A stretch of DNA of 64,000 nucleotides, from contig NZ_CP117781.1 of the NCBI RefSeq assembly GCF_028657905.1, positions 496,001 to 560,000 of the forward strand, written 5' to 3'. Each line of letters begins with the position of its first letter. Position 1 is the stretch's first letter. Below, one piece after another: positions 7,338 through 17,222 of the stretch. This DNA is from Burkholderia sp. FERM BP-3421. GTDB taxonomy: Bacteria; Pseudomonadota; Gammaproteobacteria; Burkholderiales; Burkholderiaceae. A model generated the notes under the pieces. It made no database searches. It was not told the DNA's origin and was given only the letters and a program-made list of their open reading frames with translations. The position numbers and the translations under genes are program-made.

Positions 7338-9698
7338 GTGACCGTCCGCAATCTCGATGCGTTGTTTCAGCCGAAATCCGTCGCCGTCGTGGGCGCGTCG
7401 TCGCGCGTCGGCAGTATCGGCGCGATGGTATGGGCGCGCGTGCGCGACGGCGGTTTCGGCGGGCCGGTGTGGCCCGTCAATCCGAAGTACGGCACGCTGG
7501 ACGGCGAGCGCGTCTATCCGCAGGTCGACCAGCTGCCGCGCGCGCCTTCGGTCGCGCTCATCTGCACGCCGCCCGCGACCTGGCCCGGCATCGTGCGCAA
7601 GCTCGGCGCGCTCGGCGCGCGCGTCGCGATCATCGTCGGCGAAGCGAAGTCGAGCGCCGGCCAAGCCGCGCTCGAACGCGCGCTCGCGGCCGCCAAGCCG
7701 CATGTGCTGCGGATCGTCGGGCCGGGCAGCGTCGGCGTGGTGTCGCCCGTGCTGAACGCGCATTTCGGCGCGCCCGCCTGCACGGTGAAGGCCGGCGGCG
7801 TCGCGTGGGTGTCGCAGTCGAACGCGCTGACCAACGCGGTGCTCGGCTGGGCGCGCGCGCGCGGCCTGGGCTTCTCGCATGCGGTCGCGCTCGGCGATGA
7901 AGCCGACGTCGACGCCGCCGACGTGCTCGACTATCTCGCGAGCGATCCCGGCACGCGCGCGATCCTGCTCGAACTCGACACCGTCAAATCGGCGCGCAAG
8001 TTCATGTCGGCCGCGCGCGCGGCGGCGCGCAACAAGCCGGTGCTCGCGTTGCGCACCGGGCGCGCCGATCCCGGCGACGCGCTGTATACGGCCGCGTTCC
8101 AGCGCGCGGGGATGGTGCGCGTCGATGCGCTCGACGATCTGCTCGACGAGATCGAGACGCTGGGCGTCGGCCGCGTCGCGACGAGCGGCGCGGCAACCCT
8201 GCTGACGAGCGACGCGGGCGTCGCGAAGCTGGCGGTCGACGCGTTCGACGACGCGGGCGCCGCGCTCGCGCAGTGGCCGCAGACGGCCGTCAATGCGGTG
8301 GCCGGCCTGTTGCCGCAGGGCATCGCGGCGGGCAATCCGCTGCTGCTCGGCGACGATGCGCGGCCCGAGTATTTCGGCGCGGTGCTGCAGGCGCTCGCGC
8401 CGCATCCGCAGACGGGCACCGTGTTCGTCGTGCACGCGACGTCGCACAGCGCGCCCGTCGACGCGGTCGCGCAGGTGCTGATCGAGGCGCGTCCGTTCGC
8501 GCATCGCGGGATCCTCGCGTGCTTCTTCGGCGGGGTGGACGCGGCGACGCGCGATGCGCTGCACGCGCACGGCATCCCGGTGCACACCACGCCGCAGCGG
8601 CTCGCGCGCGCCTATGCGCGGCTCGTCGACTATCGGCTCGGGCGCGAGCTGCTGATGCAGACGCCCGAGGGCACGCCGCTGCAGCCGGCCGCCTCGGTAT
8701 CGGCCGCGCGCGAGGCGGCGCGAGCGGCGCTCGACGGCGGCCGCGCGGCGCTGGACGGCGCGGCGGCGGCGCGCTGGCTCGCGCATTTCGGGCTGGTCGC
8801 GGGCGAGGCGGCGAACGACCGCGCGGACGAGGCGATCGTCGACATCGCGGTCGAGCTGTACGACGACGCGAACTTCGGCCCGGTGTTCCGCTATACGGTG
8901 CCGCCCGCCGACGGTTATTCCGCACCGTTCGTGGTTTATGGGCTGCCGCCGTTCAACACGGTGCTGGCGCGCGCCGTCGTGCAGCGCTCGCCCTATGCGC
9001 GCCGCGAGGCGCCCGAGCCGCTGCTCGCGGCGTTCACCGAGCTGTCGCAGGCCGTGTGCGACGTGCGCGAGCTGGTGGCGCTGTCGGTCACGCTGCGGGT
9101 GTTGCCCGGACGCGTGGTGACGGTCGCGCCGCGCGTGCGCTTCGCGGCCGGGCGCAGCCGGCTCGCGATCATGCCGTATCCGCGCCAGCTGGAGCAGAAG
9201 CTCGACTGGCGCGGCCGCGCGATCACGCTGCGGCCGATCCGCCCGGAGGACGAGGAGGCGCACAACGAACTGCTCGCGTCGATGACGCCGGACGATCTGC
9301 GCATGCGTTTCTTCGGCGCGGTGCGCAGCTTCGATCATTCGCAGGTGGCGCGCATGACGCAGATCGACTATGACCGCGAGATGGCCTTGATCGCGACCGC
9401 GGACGACGAGGCGGGCCGCGCGCATACGCTCGCCGTGGTGCGGGCCGTGACCGATCCGGACAACGAAACGACCGAGTTCGCGATCGCCGTGCGCCCCGAT
9501 CAGAAGGGGCAGGGCCTGGGCCGCCTGTTGATGACGCAGATCATCGACCATGCGCGCTCGCGCGGCACCGCGTGGATGATCGGCGAAGTGCTGCGCGAGA
9601 ACACGCCGATGATCGCGCTCGCGAAGGCCTGCGGGTTTACGGTGGCGCCGACGGAGGAGCCGTCGGTGGTCGGCGTGCGGATGAAGCTGCAGCCGTGA
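7338..9698 (+). CDS. Pat-like acyl-CoA-synthetase/GNAT fusion protein (probable lysine acetyltransferase)
   Basis: I place the start at the GTG at 7338 (VTVRNLDALFQPKSVAVVGAS), giving 786 residues. The order is a CoA-binding Rossmann domain (about 1-130), succinyl-CoA-ligase-like domains (about 150-440), a shortened ATP-grasp-like part (about 460-600) and a GNAT domain (about 625-786, with GQGLGRLLMTQIIDHA as the acetyl-CoA loop). The architecture is that of Pat/PatZ protein acetyltransferases, which modify acetyl-CoA synthetase and other enzymes using acetyl-CoA. Known members have about 880-900 residues; the missing length is in the ATP-grasp part, so ligase activity is unlikely while acetylation can remain. 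It stands alone, flanked by inverted pairs of an intergenic repeat. Confidence 0.85.
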   Translation: MTVRNLDALFQPKSVAVVGASSRVGSIGAMVWARVRDGGFGGPVWPVNPKYGTLDGERVYPQVDQLPRAPSVALICTPPATWPGIVRKLGALGARVAIIVGEAKSSAGQAALERALAAAKPHVLRIVGPGSVGVVSPVLNAHFGAPACTVKAGGVAWVSQSNALTNAVLGWARARGLGFSHAVALGDEADVDAADVLDYLASDPGTRAILLELDTVKSARKFMSAARAAARNKPVLALRTGRADPGDALYTAAFQRAGMVRVDALDDLLDEIETLGVGRVATSGAATLLTSDAGVAKLAVDAFDDAGAALAQWPQTAVNAVAGLLPQGIAAGNPLLLGDDARPEYFGAVLQALAPHPQTGTVFVVHATSHSAPVDAVAQVLIEARPFAHRGILACFFGGVDAATRDALHAHGIPVHTTPQRLARAYARLVDYRLGRELLMQTPEGTPLQPAASVSAAREAARAALDGGRAALDGAAAARWLAHFGLVAGEAANDRADEAIVDIAVELYDDANFGPVFRYTVPPADGYSAPFVVYGLPPFNTVLARAVVQRSPYARREAPEPLLAAFTELSQAVCDVRELVALSVTLRVLPGRVVTVAPRVRFAAGRSRLAIMPYPRQLEQKLDWRGRAITLRPIRPEDEEAHNELLASMTPDDLRMRFFGAVRSFDHSQVARMTQIDYDREMALIATADDEAGRAHTLAVVRAVTDPDNETTEFAIAVRPDQKGQGLGRLLMTQIIDHARSRGTAWMIGEVLRENTPMIALAKACGFTVAPTEEPSVVGVRMKLQP

Positions 9699-9716
9699 CG
9701 GATGGCGTGCGCGTCG

Positions 9717-9757
9717 AGGTGAGGGTTTTCGGGAGCCGAGGTGAGGCTTTGCGGGAG
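9717..9757 (+). repeat. Two tandem copies of the GGTGAGNGTTTTCGGG intergenic repeat
   Basis: A good copy (AGGTGAGGGTTTTCGGGAG, 9717-9735) and a degenerate one (9738-9757) follow the Pat-like gene, in opposite orientation to the copies before it. Confidence 0.7.
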
Positions 9758-9909
9758 GTGCGGCCGGCGCTGATGCGCGACTCACCGCAGCGTGTCGGCG
9801 CGGTGGGTCGCTTTCGCGCGCGCCTCGGGCATGCGTCACGCGCGGCGGCGGCCGTAGTCGTCGTCGCGCATGCCCCCGCGCGACGGCGCGGGCCGTCGCG
9901 CGGCGGAAC

Positions 9910-10452
9910 TCAGGCGGCGAGCTTGGTCGACGCTTCGTCGACCTGGTCGCGCGAGATCGCCAGTTCGTCGAGCAGCGTGTCCGCGTAGATCGCGCCCGTT
10001 TCGCGCTCGAGTCGCGCGATCGTCAGCGCGCAGCGCGCGCCGTCCTTCGGCATCGCGATGAAGCGCTTCACCGATTCGCCGGCCTTGAAGGCGTCGAACA
10101 GCGGCCCGCGCACTTCGTCGGGCAGCGTCTTGGTCCATTGATACGGCTTGCCGTTGAAGGTCAGCGTCGGCGGCAGCGCGCGTTCCTTCTTGCTCGCGGT
10201 GATGAGGCCGTAGGTGCGCGCGGCTTCGCCGATCTGTTCCGGCGAGAACAGTTCGTCCGGCGTGATCGCGAACTGCTCGATGTGCTGTTCGATCGCCTGC
10301 ATCGCGGCGGCGCGATCGTCGCGCTTCTTCTGCGCGTGTGCGACGATCTCGCGCAGTTCGTCGGCCTCCTCGGCCGTGATCGTGAAGCTTGCCTGCTTCT
10401 GCTGAAGTTCGGAGAAACGCTGGAATTCGAGATCGGTCAGAAGTTTGGCCAT
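9910..10452 (-). CDS. H-NS-like coiled-coil protein (180 aa), DNA-binding half divergent
   Basis: The ATG at 10452 gives MAKLLTDLEFQRF. Residues 1-75 resemble the H-NS oligomerisation region: a charged coiled coil (ITAEEADELREIVAHAQKKRDDRAAA cut by short loops) and QFAITPDELF, parallel to the DITPEELGF turn of the H-NS gene at 6535. The C-terminal half has PPTLTFNGKPYQWTKTLPDEV and lacks the GRGR loop, then continues for about 60 residues. It could be an H-NS partner or antagonist that mixes through the coiled coil (inference), or an unrelated Burkholderia-specific protein. It stands alone. Confidence 0.7.
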   Translation of the reverse strand: MAKLLTDLEFQRFSELQQKQASFTITAEEADELREIVAHAQKKRDDRAAAMQAIEQHIEQFAITPDELFSPEQIGEAARTYGLITASKKERALPPTLTFNGKPYQWTKTLPDEVRGPLFDAFKAGESVKRFIAMPKDGARCALTIARLERETGAIYADTLLDELAISRDQVDEASTKLAA

Positions 10453-10731
10453 GAGATCCGTGAGACGCGCCCGCCGCCGGGCGAGCGGGCGAAGTATTGA
10501 AAAGGGCCGCCATTTTAGCGTAACGCGGCGGGTGCGACGTTCGGGCCGGAGGGAGGGGCGGCAGGAGACCTTGCGGCAGGCGTGCGGCTTTGTCGAGCGC
10601 GGCGAGCGCGTGGCCGTTGGTCGCGCGCTCGCGTCCCGGCCGCGATCGAGCATGAGCATGAACCCGCGCGGCAGGCGGTCCCGCGGCTTGCCGCCGAGGG
10701 TCGCCGGTTGCGCGATTCACGGTCGCCGCCT
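10453..10731. other. Gene-free stretch upstream of the H-NS-like gene
   Basis: About 280 bp with no credible coding sequence. Part of it (around 10590-10665) loosely resembles the amidase 3' end, but the match is too weak to claim. Confidence 0.35.
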
Positions 10732-10826
10732 CAATCCGCGTTGAGCAACAGCCGGTTGAGCGCAGGCGATGGCAAGCAGGCACCAGCCGCTGCCTGCCGT
10801 CCCTTCGAACATGAACCCGCCGACCG
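10727..10826 (-). repeat. Decayed duplicate of the amidase 3' end
   Basis: The stretch beginning CGCCTCAATCCGCGTTGAGC aligns almost without gaps to the last ~100 bp of the adjacent amidase gene, which begins CGCCTCAACCCGCGTCGCGC at 10827. Both carry CAACAGCCGGT and a CCCTTCGA(A/G)CAT block. The offset is 101 bp and roughly four of five positions agree. Confidence 0.75.
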
Positions 10827-10831
10827 CCGCC

Positions 10832-12203
10832 TCAACCCGCGTCGCGCAACAGCCGGTCGAGCGCGCGCGCGATCGCGAGCAGGCGTCGGTCGCTGCCCGC
10901 CGGCCCTTCGAGCATCAAGCCGACGGGCGCGGGCGCCTGCGCGACGCGCCCCGCCGGCAGCGACACCGACGGCACGCCCGCGAGCGTCGCCGGGCTGGTC
11001 TGCCGCAGCACGCGGGAGAACAGCGCGCCCGCCTGCTCCGGCGCGAGGTCGTGCGTCGGCATCGGCATGCAGGCAATCGACGCCGCTATGACGAAATGCC
11101 TGGTCGTACCAGTGGATCATCGTGGTGCGCGTGTCGAGCGCGGCCGCGTAGGCCCGGCTCGACGGCGGCGCTTCGAGCAGCCCCTGGAACAGGTTGCGCA
11201 CGTCGTGGCTCGCGAGCCGCGCGACGAATTCCGCGAACGGCAGCCCGAGCCGGTCCGCGCTGAAGCGCCGCCAGTACGCGTGGGTCTCGAACGCCACGAT
11301 CGCGAAGCCGCACGCCTCGTCCGCGTCGTGCAGCGCGCGCGCGTCGATCGGCACGAGGCGCGCGCCCGCCTTCGCGAGCCGCGCGTGCGCGTCTTCGACC
11401 GCCGCGGCGACGAACGGATCGAAGCCGTCGGCGTAGGGCGTGCCGGGCACGCCGATCGTCAGCCCCGCGAGCGGCGGCGCGGCGGGCTCCGACGCATCGC
11501 CGGCGAGCACGCTGTCGAGCAGCAGCAGGTCGTCGAGATCCTGGCCGATCGGGCCGACGGTGTCGCGCGTGTGCGAGAGCGCGAGCACGCCGTCGGTCGA
11601 GTAGCGGTGCAGCGTCGGCCGCAGCCCGTAGACGCCGCAGAACGCGGCCGGGATGCGCACCGAGCCGCCCGTGTCGGTGCCGAGCCCGAACGGGATGCCG
11701 GCCGCGACGGCGGCCGCGGTGCCGCCGCTCGACCCGCCGGCGACGCGCGCCGGATCGTGCGGGTTGCCCACCGCGCCGTAATGCGCGTTCGCGCTCGTGA
11801 TGCCGAACGCCAGTTCGTGCATGTTCGCCTTGCCCAGAGGCACCGCGCCCGCGTCGAGCAGCTGCCGCACGGTGGTCGCGTGGCGCGGCGCGGCGAAGCC
11901 TTCGAGCGCGGGGCTCGCGCCCGTGGTCGGCTGGTCCGGCGTATAGAGGTTGTCCTTGATCACGAACGGCACGCCGGCGAGCGGCAGCGTGCGGCCCTCG
12001 GCGCGCGCCGCGTCGACGCGCGCGGCCGTCTGCCGCGCCAGCGCCGCGTCGACGTGCGTCATCGCGTTGAGCGGCGCGATGCGCGCGAGGCGGTCGAGCG
12101 CCGCTTCCGCATGGTCGGCGGCGCGGCTGCGGCCGGCGTTGACGGAGGCGGCGATCGACCGCGCGCTGGCGGTCGAGACAAGGTCGGGCTGAGGTGACGG
12201 CAT
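10832..12203 (-). pseudogene. Amidase-signature hydrolase with a one-base frameshift near the C-terminus
   Basis: The ATG at 12203 follows a GGAGAGAG ribosome site. The catalytic triad of the family is present: Lys83 in PFVIKDN, Ser158 in GGSSGG and Ser181 in GTDTGGSVRIP. The frame is intact to HSGVDCL; there the homologous C-terminus (MPMPTHDLAPEQAG to LLRDAG) continues in another frame, with the slip at about 11075-11085. Removing one base gives 456 residues, normal for the family. Without repair the protein acquires an unrelated long tail. The natural substrate is unknown; related enzymes hydrolyse small amides. It may be co-transcribed with the IclR gene, 83 bp upstream. The shift is recent or a sequencing artefact. 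Confidence 0.82.
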
Positions 12204-12286
12204 CGATCTCTCTCCAGGTGGCGCGCACCATCCGGATGCGGCGCGCGTTGCGCGTGAACGCAAACCCCGGATCATTTCACATTCCG

Positions 12287-13114
12287 TCAGATGAAGGCAT
12301 TCCTCGACATGGATAAACCGCGCGCGGTGTCGCGCAGGCTCGCCGCGACCGCGTCGAGCGACGGCGCGACGTAGGCGTCGATGCGCCGCAGGTACGGGCA
12401 GGTCAGCGCGGCGATCGCATGGCCGGACGGCCCGAGGATCGGGTAGGTGAGATCGGTGACGCCGAAGGTCTGGCGGCTCTCCTGCTGCAGGTGGCCGCGC
12501 GCGCGGATCGCCTCGCAGCGGCGCGCGAGCGCATCGGCGTCGAGCGTCGTCTCGCCCTTGACGCGGGTGTGCTCGGCCAGCATGTGGGTGCGCTGGTCGG
12601 TGGTCTGGAACGCGAGCATCACCTCGCCGGACGCGGTGTCGACGAGCCCCACCCGCGAGCCGAGCCGGACCGAGATCCCCCAGGTGCCGGGGCCGTCCAC
12701 CTGCGCGATCACGAGCAGGTTGCCGCGATCGTAGACGGACAGGTGGCACGACTGCTCGGCGGCGTCCACGAAGCGCTGCATCGGCGGCAGCGCCTCGGCG
12801 ATCAGCCGGCTCATCGGCGGGTGGCGATGCGCGAGCGCGAACAGCTTGAGGCTCAGCGTATAGCGGTCGCCGCCCGGCGAGCGCATCACGTACTGGCGCA
12901 CGACGAGCCGTTCGAGCATCCGGTAGATCTCGCTCGCGTTGCGGCCGAGTTCCTTGGTGATCTCGGTGCGGGTCAGGCCTTCCTTCTGCTCGGCCAGCAA
13001 TTCCAGGATGTCGAGGCCCTTGTCGAGCGCGGGCGCGCGGTAGCGCTCGACTTCGTCGCTGTCTTGTTCGTCCTGGTCGTCGGGGCCGGGGGGCTGTGCT
13101 TTCGTGGTCTTCAT
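12287..13114 (-). CDS. IclR-family transcriptional regulator
   Basis: The 275-residue protein has an acidic N-terminal leader, a winged helix-turn-helix at about residues 28-85 (ALDKGLDILELLAEQKEGLTRTEITKELG) and an IclR effector domain (GTWGISVRLGSRVGLVDTASGEVMLAF, then LTYPILGPSGHAIAALTCPYL). It is transcribed away from the sugar operon, and a 190-bp region separates the two. By position it should control the L-fucose-type operon starting at 13306, and the effector could be a pathway intermediate; both points are inferred. The start codon at 13114 is the first ATG of the frame. Confidence 0.92.
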   Translation of the reverse strand: MKTTKAQPPGPDDQDEQDSDEVERYRAPALDKGLDILELLAEQKEGLTRTEITKELGRNASEIYRMLERLVVRQYVMRSPGGDRYTLSLKLFALAHRHPPMSRLIAEALPPMQRFVDAAEQSCHLSVYDRGNLLVIAQVDGPGTWGISVRLGSRVGLVDTASGEVMLAFQTTDQRTHMLAEHTRVKGETTLDADALARRCEAIRARGHLQQESRQTFGVTDLTYPILGPSGHAIAALTCPYLRRIDAYVAPSLDAVAASLRDTARGLSMSRNAFI

Positions 13115-13200
13115 GGGCGTGGGTCAGGGCTAGGGAAAGTCCGGAGTGATGGTGCGCCGCACCTTGCTTGACTTCAAAAAATCCTTCTATGAATAATATG

Positions 13201-13212
13201 TTCACCCGTGAA
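13201..13212. promoter_or_regulatory. Palindrome in the divergent control region, candidate IclR operator
   Basis: TTCAC-CC-GTGAA lies about midway between the IclR gene and the substrate-binding protein gene, in the AT-richest part of the region (13160-13290). Confidence 0.4.
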
Positions 13213-13305
13213 TGAATTGCATGCGATCCACATAACAATACCGGGGCCATTGCGTAGCGGTTAGGCGTTTCACTCAAGATTACTAAACGCATATAGGAGA
13301 CAGGC

Positions 13306-14315
13306 ATGACTCCGATCAATCGTCCCCGTTTCTGGGCGGCCTGCGTCGCGCTCGCCTGCGCGCTCGCGGGGCCGCCCGTCCGCGCCGACGCCGGCAAGGT
13401 GGGCGTCGACCTGCCCTTGCTGACCTCGCCGTTCTGGCAGTCTTACCACGCCTATCTGCCGCGCTACGCGAAGGCGCTGGGGCTCGACCTGCTCGCGCCC
13501 GTCAACTCGAACGGCGATCCGGCGCAGCAGATCACCGACGTCAACACGCTGCTGAACCTCGGCGCGGGCGGCATCGTGGTCGGGCCGCTCGATTCGGCGG
13601 CGATCGGCCGGGCGCTCGATGCGGCCGCCGCGCGCAAGGTGCCGGTGGTCGCGGTGGACGTCGCGCCGACCCAGGGCCGGGTCGCGATGGTGGTGCGCGC
13701 CGACAACCACGCGTACGGCGAGAAGGCGTGCCGCTACATCGGCGCGCACGTGCCGCGCGGCAAGGTCGTGCAGATCATGGGCGATCTCGCGTCGGTCAAC
13801 GGGCGCGATCGCTCGGAGGCGTTCCGCGCTTGCCTGAAGGGCTTCCCGCAGCTCGCGCTGCTGGAGATCCCAGCCGCCTGGAAGGGCGATGCCGCCGCGG
13901 CTGCGCTCGACAGCCTGCTGGCCGCGAATCCCGACGTGAAGGCGATCTACATGCAGGCAGGCGGGGTCTATCTCGCGCCGACGCTGCAGACCCTGCGCCG
14001 CAAGCAGCTGCTGTTCCCGGCCGGCGACCCGCGCCACGTGGTGATCGTCAGCAACGACGGCATTCCTCAGGAGTTCGAGGCGATCCGGCGCGGCGACATC
14101 GACGCGACCGTGTCGCAGCCGGCGGACCTGTACGCGAAGTACGGGCTGTACTACCTGAAGGCGGCGCTGGCCGGGCAGACGTTCCGGCCGGGGCCGACCG
14201 ATCACGGCAGCACGATCGTCGAGCGCGGGCCGGGCGTGCTCGAGGATCAGCTGCCCGCGCCGCTCGTGACGAAAGCGAACGTCGACGACCGGCAGCTGTG
14301 GGGCAATACGCTCAA

Positions 14316-14319
<4 letters not shown>
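13306..14319 (+). CDS. Sugar ABC transporter, periplasmic binding protein
   Basis: The 337-residue product starts with a signal peptide (cleavage after VRA-DA). It has the type I sugar-binding fold of the RbsB/XylF group (KVGVDLPLLTSPFWQSYHAYL, then GAGGIVVGPLDSAAI and VVIVSNDGIPQEFEAIRRGDIDATV). It captures the sugar in the periplasm and delivers it to the permease encoded at 15836. It is the first gene of the operon, and its stop overlaps the next start (ATGA), showing translational coupling. From the downstream enzymes the ligand is likely L-fucose or a related 6-deoxy or aldonic sugar. Confidence 0.92.
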
Positions 14320-15835
<1,516 letters not shown>

Positions 15836-15846
<11 letters not shown>

Positions 15847-16873
15847 ACTGATGCGTCCCGCGCTTGCCGCGGGGAATCCGACCGTCGGCGCGCGCGGGGC
15901 GCCGCGCCGGCACTTCGTGCCCGTGCGCCTGCGCGACCTCGCGCTGGTGCCGGCGCTCGTGCTGCTGATCACGATCGGCGCGCTCGTGAGCCCGAGCTTC
16001 CTGACCCGCGCGAACCTGACGAGCGTGCTGGGCGCCTCGGCGGCGCTCGCGCTGGTCGTGCTCGCCGAGGCGCTGATCGTGCTGACGGGCAAGTTCGACC
16101 TGTCGCTCGAATCGACGGTCGGCGTCGCGCCGGCGCTCGGCGCGATGCTCGCGATGCCCGCCGCGTCGGCCGGCTTCGGCTTCGAATGGCCGGTCGCGGC
16201 GTGCCTCGCGGCGACCGTCGCGGCGGGGGCCGCGATCGGCTGGGTGAACGGCTTCCTGGTGGTGCGGATGCGCCTGAACGCGTTCATCGTCACGCTCGCG
16301 ATGCTGATCGTGCTGCGCGGCGTGCTGGTCGGCGCGACGCGCGGCGGCACGCTGTTCGACCTGCCGCCCGCGTTCCTCGCGCTCGCGACCCTGTTGCTGC
16401 TCGGGCTGCCGCTGTCGGTGTGGCTCGCGGCGGCGGCGTTCGGCGCGGCCGCGTTCATGCTGCGCTATCACCGGCTCGGCCGCGCGCTGTATGCGATCGG
16501 CGGCAACCCGGAGGCCGCGCGCGCGGCGGGGATCCGCGTCGAACGCATCACCTGGGCGGTGTTCGTGCTGGGCGGGGCGCTCGCGGCGCTCGGTGGGCTG
16601 GTCGTGACCGGCTATGTCGGCGCGATCAACGCGAACCAGGGCAGCGGCATGATCTTCACGGTGTTCGCGGCAGCGGTGATCGGCGGCATCTCGCTCGACG
16701 GCGGCAAGGGCAGCCTGCTCGGCGCGCTCACGGGCGTGCTGCTGCTCGGCGTCGTGCAGAACCTGTTGACGCTCGCGCAGGTGCCGTCGTTCTGGATCCA
16801 GGCCATCTACGGCGCGATCATCCTCGGCGCGCTGATGGTCGCCCGCATCGCGGGCGCGGATGCGCCGGCATGA
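15836..16873 (+). CDS. Sugar ABC transporter permease
   Basis: This 345-residue inner-membrane protein belongs to the RbsC/XylH group. After a 30-residue cytoplasmic leader it has about nine hydrophobic helices. Family motifs are present: LTGKFDLSLESTVG (helices 2-3), GGNPEAARAAGI (cytoplasmic EAA-like loop) and GGISLDGGKGSLLGALTG. It should dimerise and form the channel for the sugar delivered by the binding protein at 13306. Its start lies inside the ATPase gene and its end overlaps the SAF-domain gene (ATGA), so the operon is tightly coupled. Confidence 0.93.
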
Positions 16874-17190
16874 GCGCGCCGCCGACCGATCCGCGCCTCC
16901 TGCTGTTGTCGCCCGACGACAACTGCCTGATCGCGGCGACCCGGCTCGACGCCGGCACGCGCGTGCTGATCGACGGCGAGCCGGTGGCGCTCGCGCAGAC
17001 GGTCGAGCTGGGCCACAAGGTCGCGCGCCGCGCGCTCGCGGACGGCGACAAGGTGCGGCGCTACGGCGCGCCGATCGGCCACGTGGTCCGGGCGGTCGCG
17101 CGCGGCGAGCATCTGCATACCCACAATCTCGTCAGCGACTACCTGCCGACCTATACGCACGACGCGGGCCAGGCCTTCGTCGAACGGTGA
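16870..17190 (+). CDS. UxaA-type dehydratase small subunit (SAF domain)
   Basis: The 106-residue protein is a single SAF domain like the N-terminal part of altronate/galactarate dehydratases (LLLSPDDNCLIAATRLDAGT, then ELGHKVARRAL and GEHLHTHNLVSDY, where the His residues face the active site). It works with the large subunit encoded 32 bp downstream, to remove water from a sugar acid and give a 2-keto-3-deoxy acid. In many bacteria the two parts are one polypeptide; splitting is common in this subgroup. In this operon the substrate is likely L-fuconate (inference from the neighbours). Confidence 0.85.
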   Translation: MSAPPTDPRLLLLSPDDNCLIAATRLDAGTRVLIDGEPVALAQTVELGHKVARRALADGDKVRRYGAPIGHVVRAVARGEHLHTHNLVSDYLPTYTHDAGQAFVER

Positions 17191-17222
17191 CGCGCGGCCG
17201 CGCGCCCGAAGGAGGACGCATC

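Noticed and set aside
10590..10665. Third copy of the amidase 3' end
   Set aside because: Similarity is loose and the spacing differs from the clear 101-bp copy; it may be chance at this GC content.
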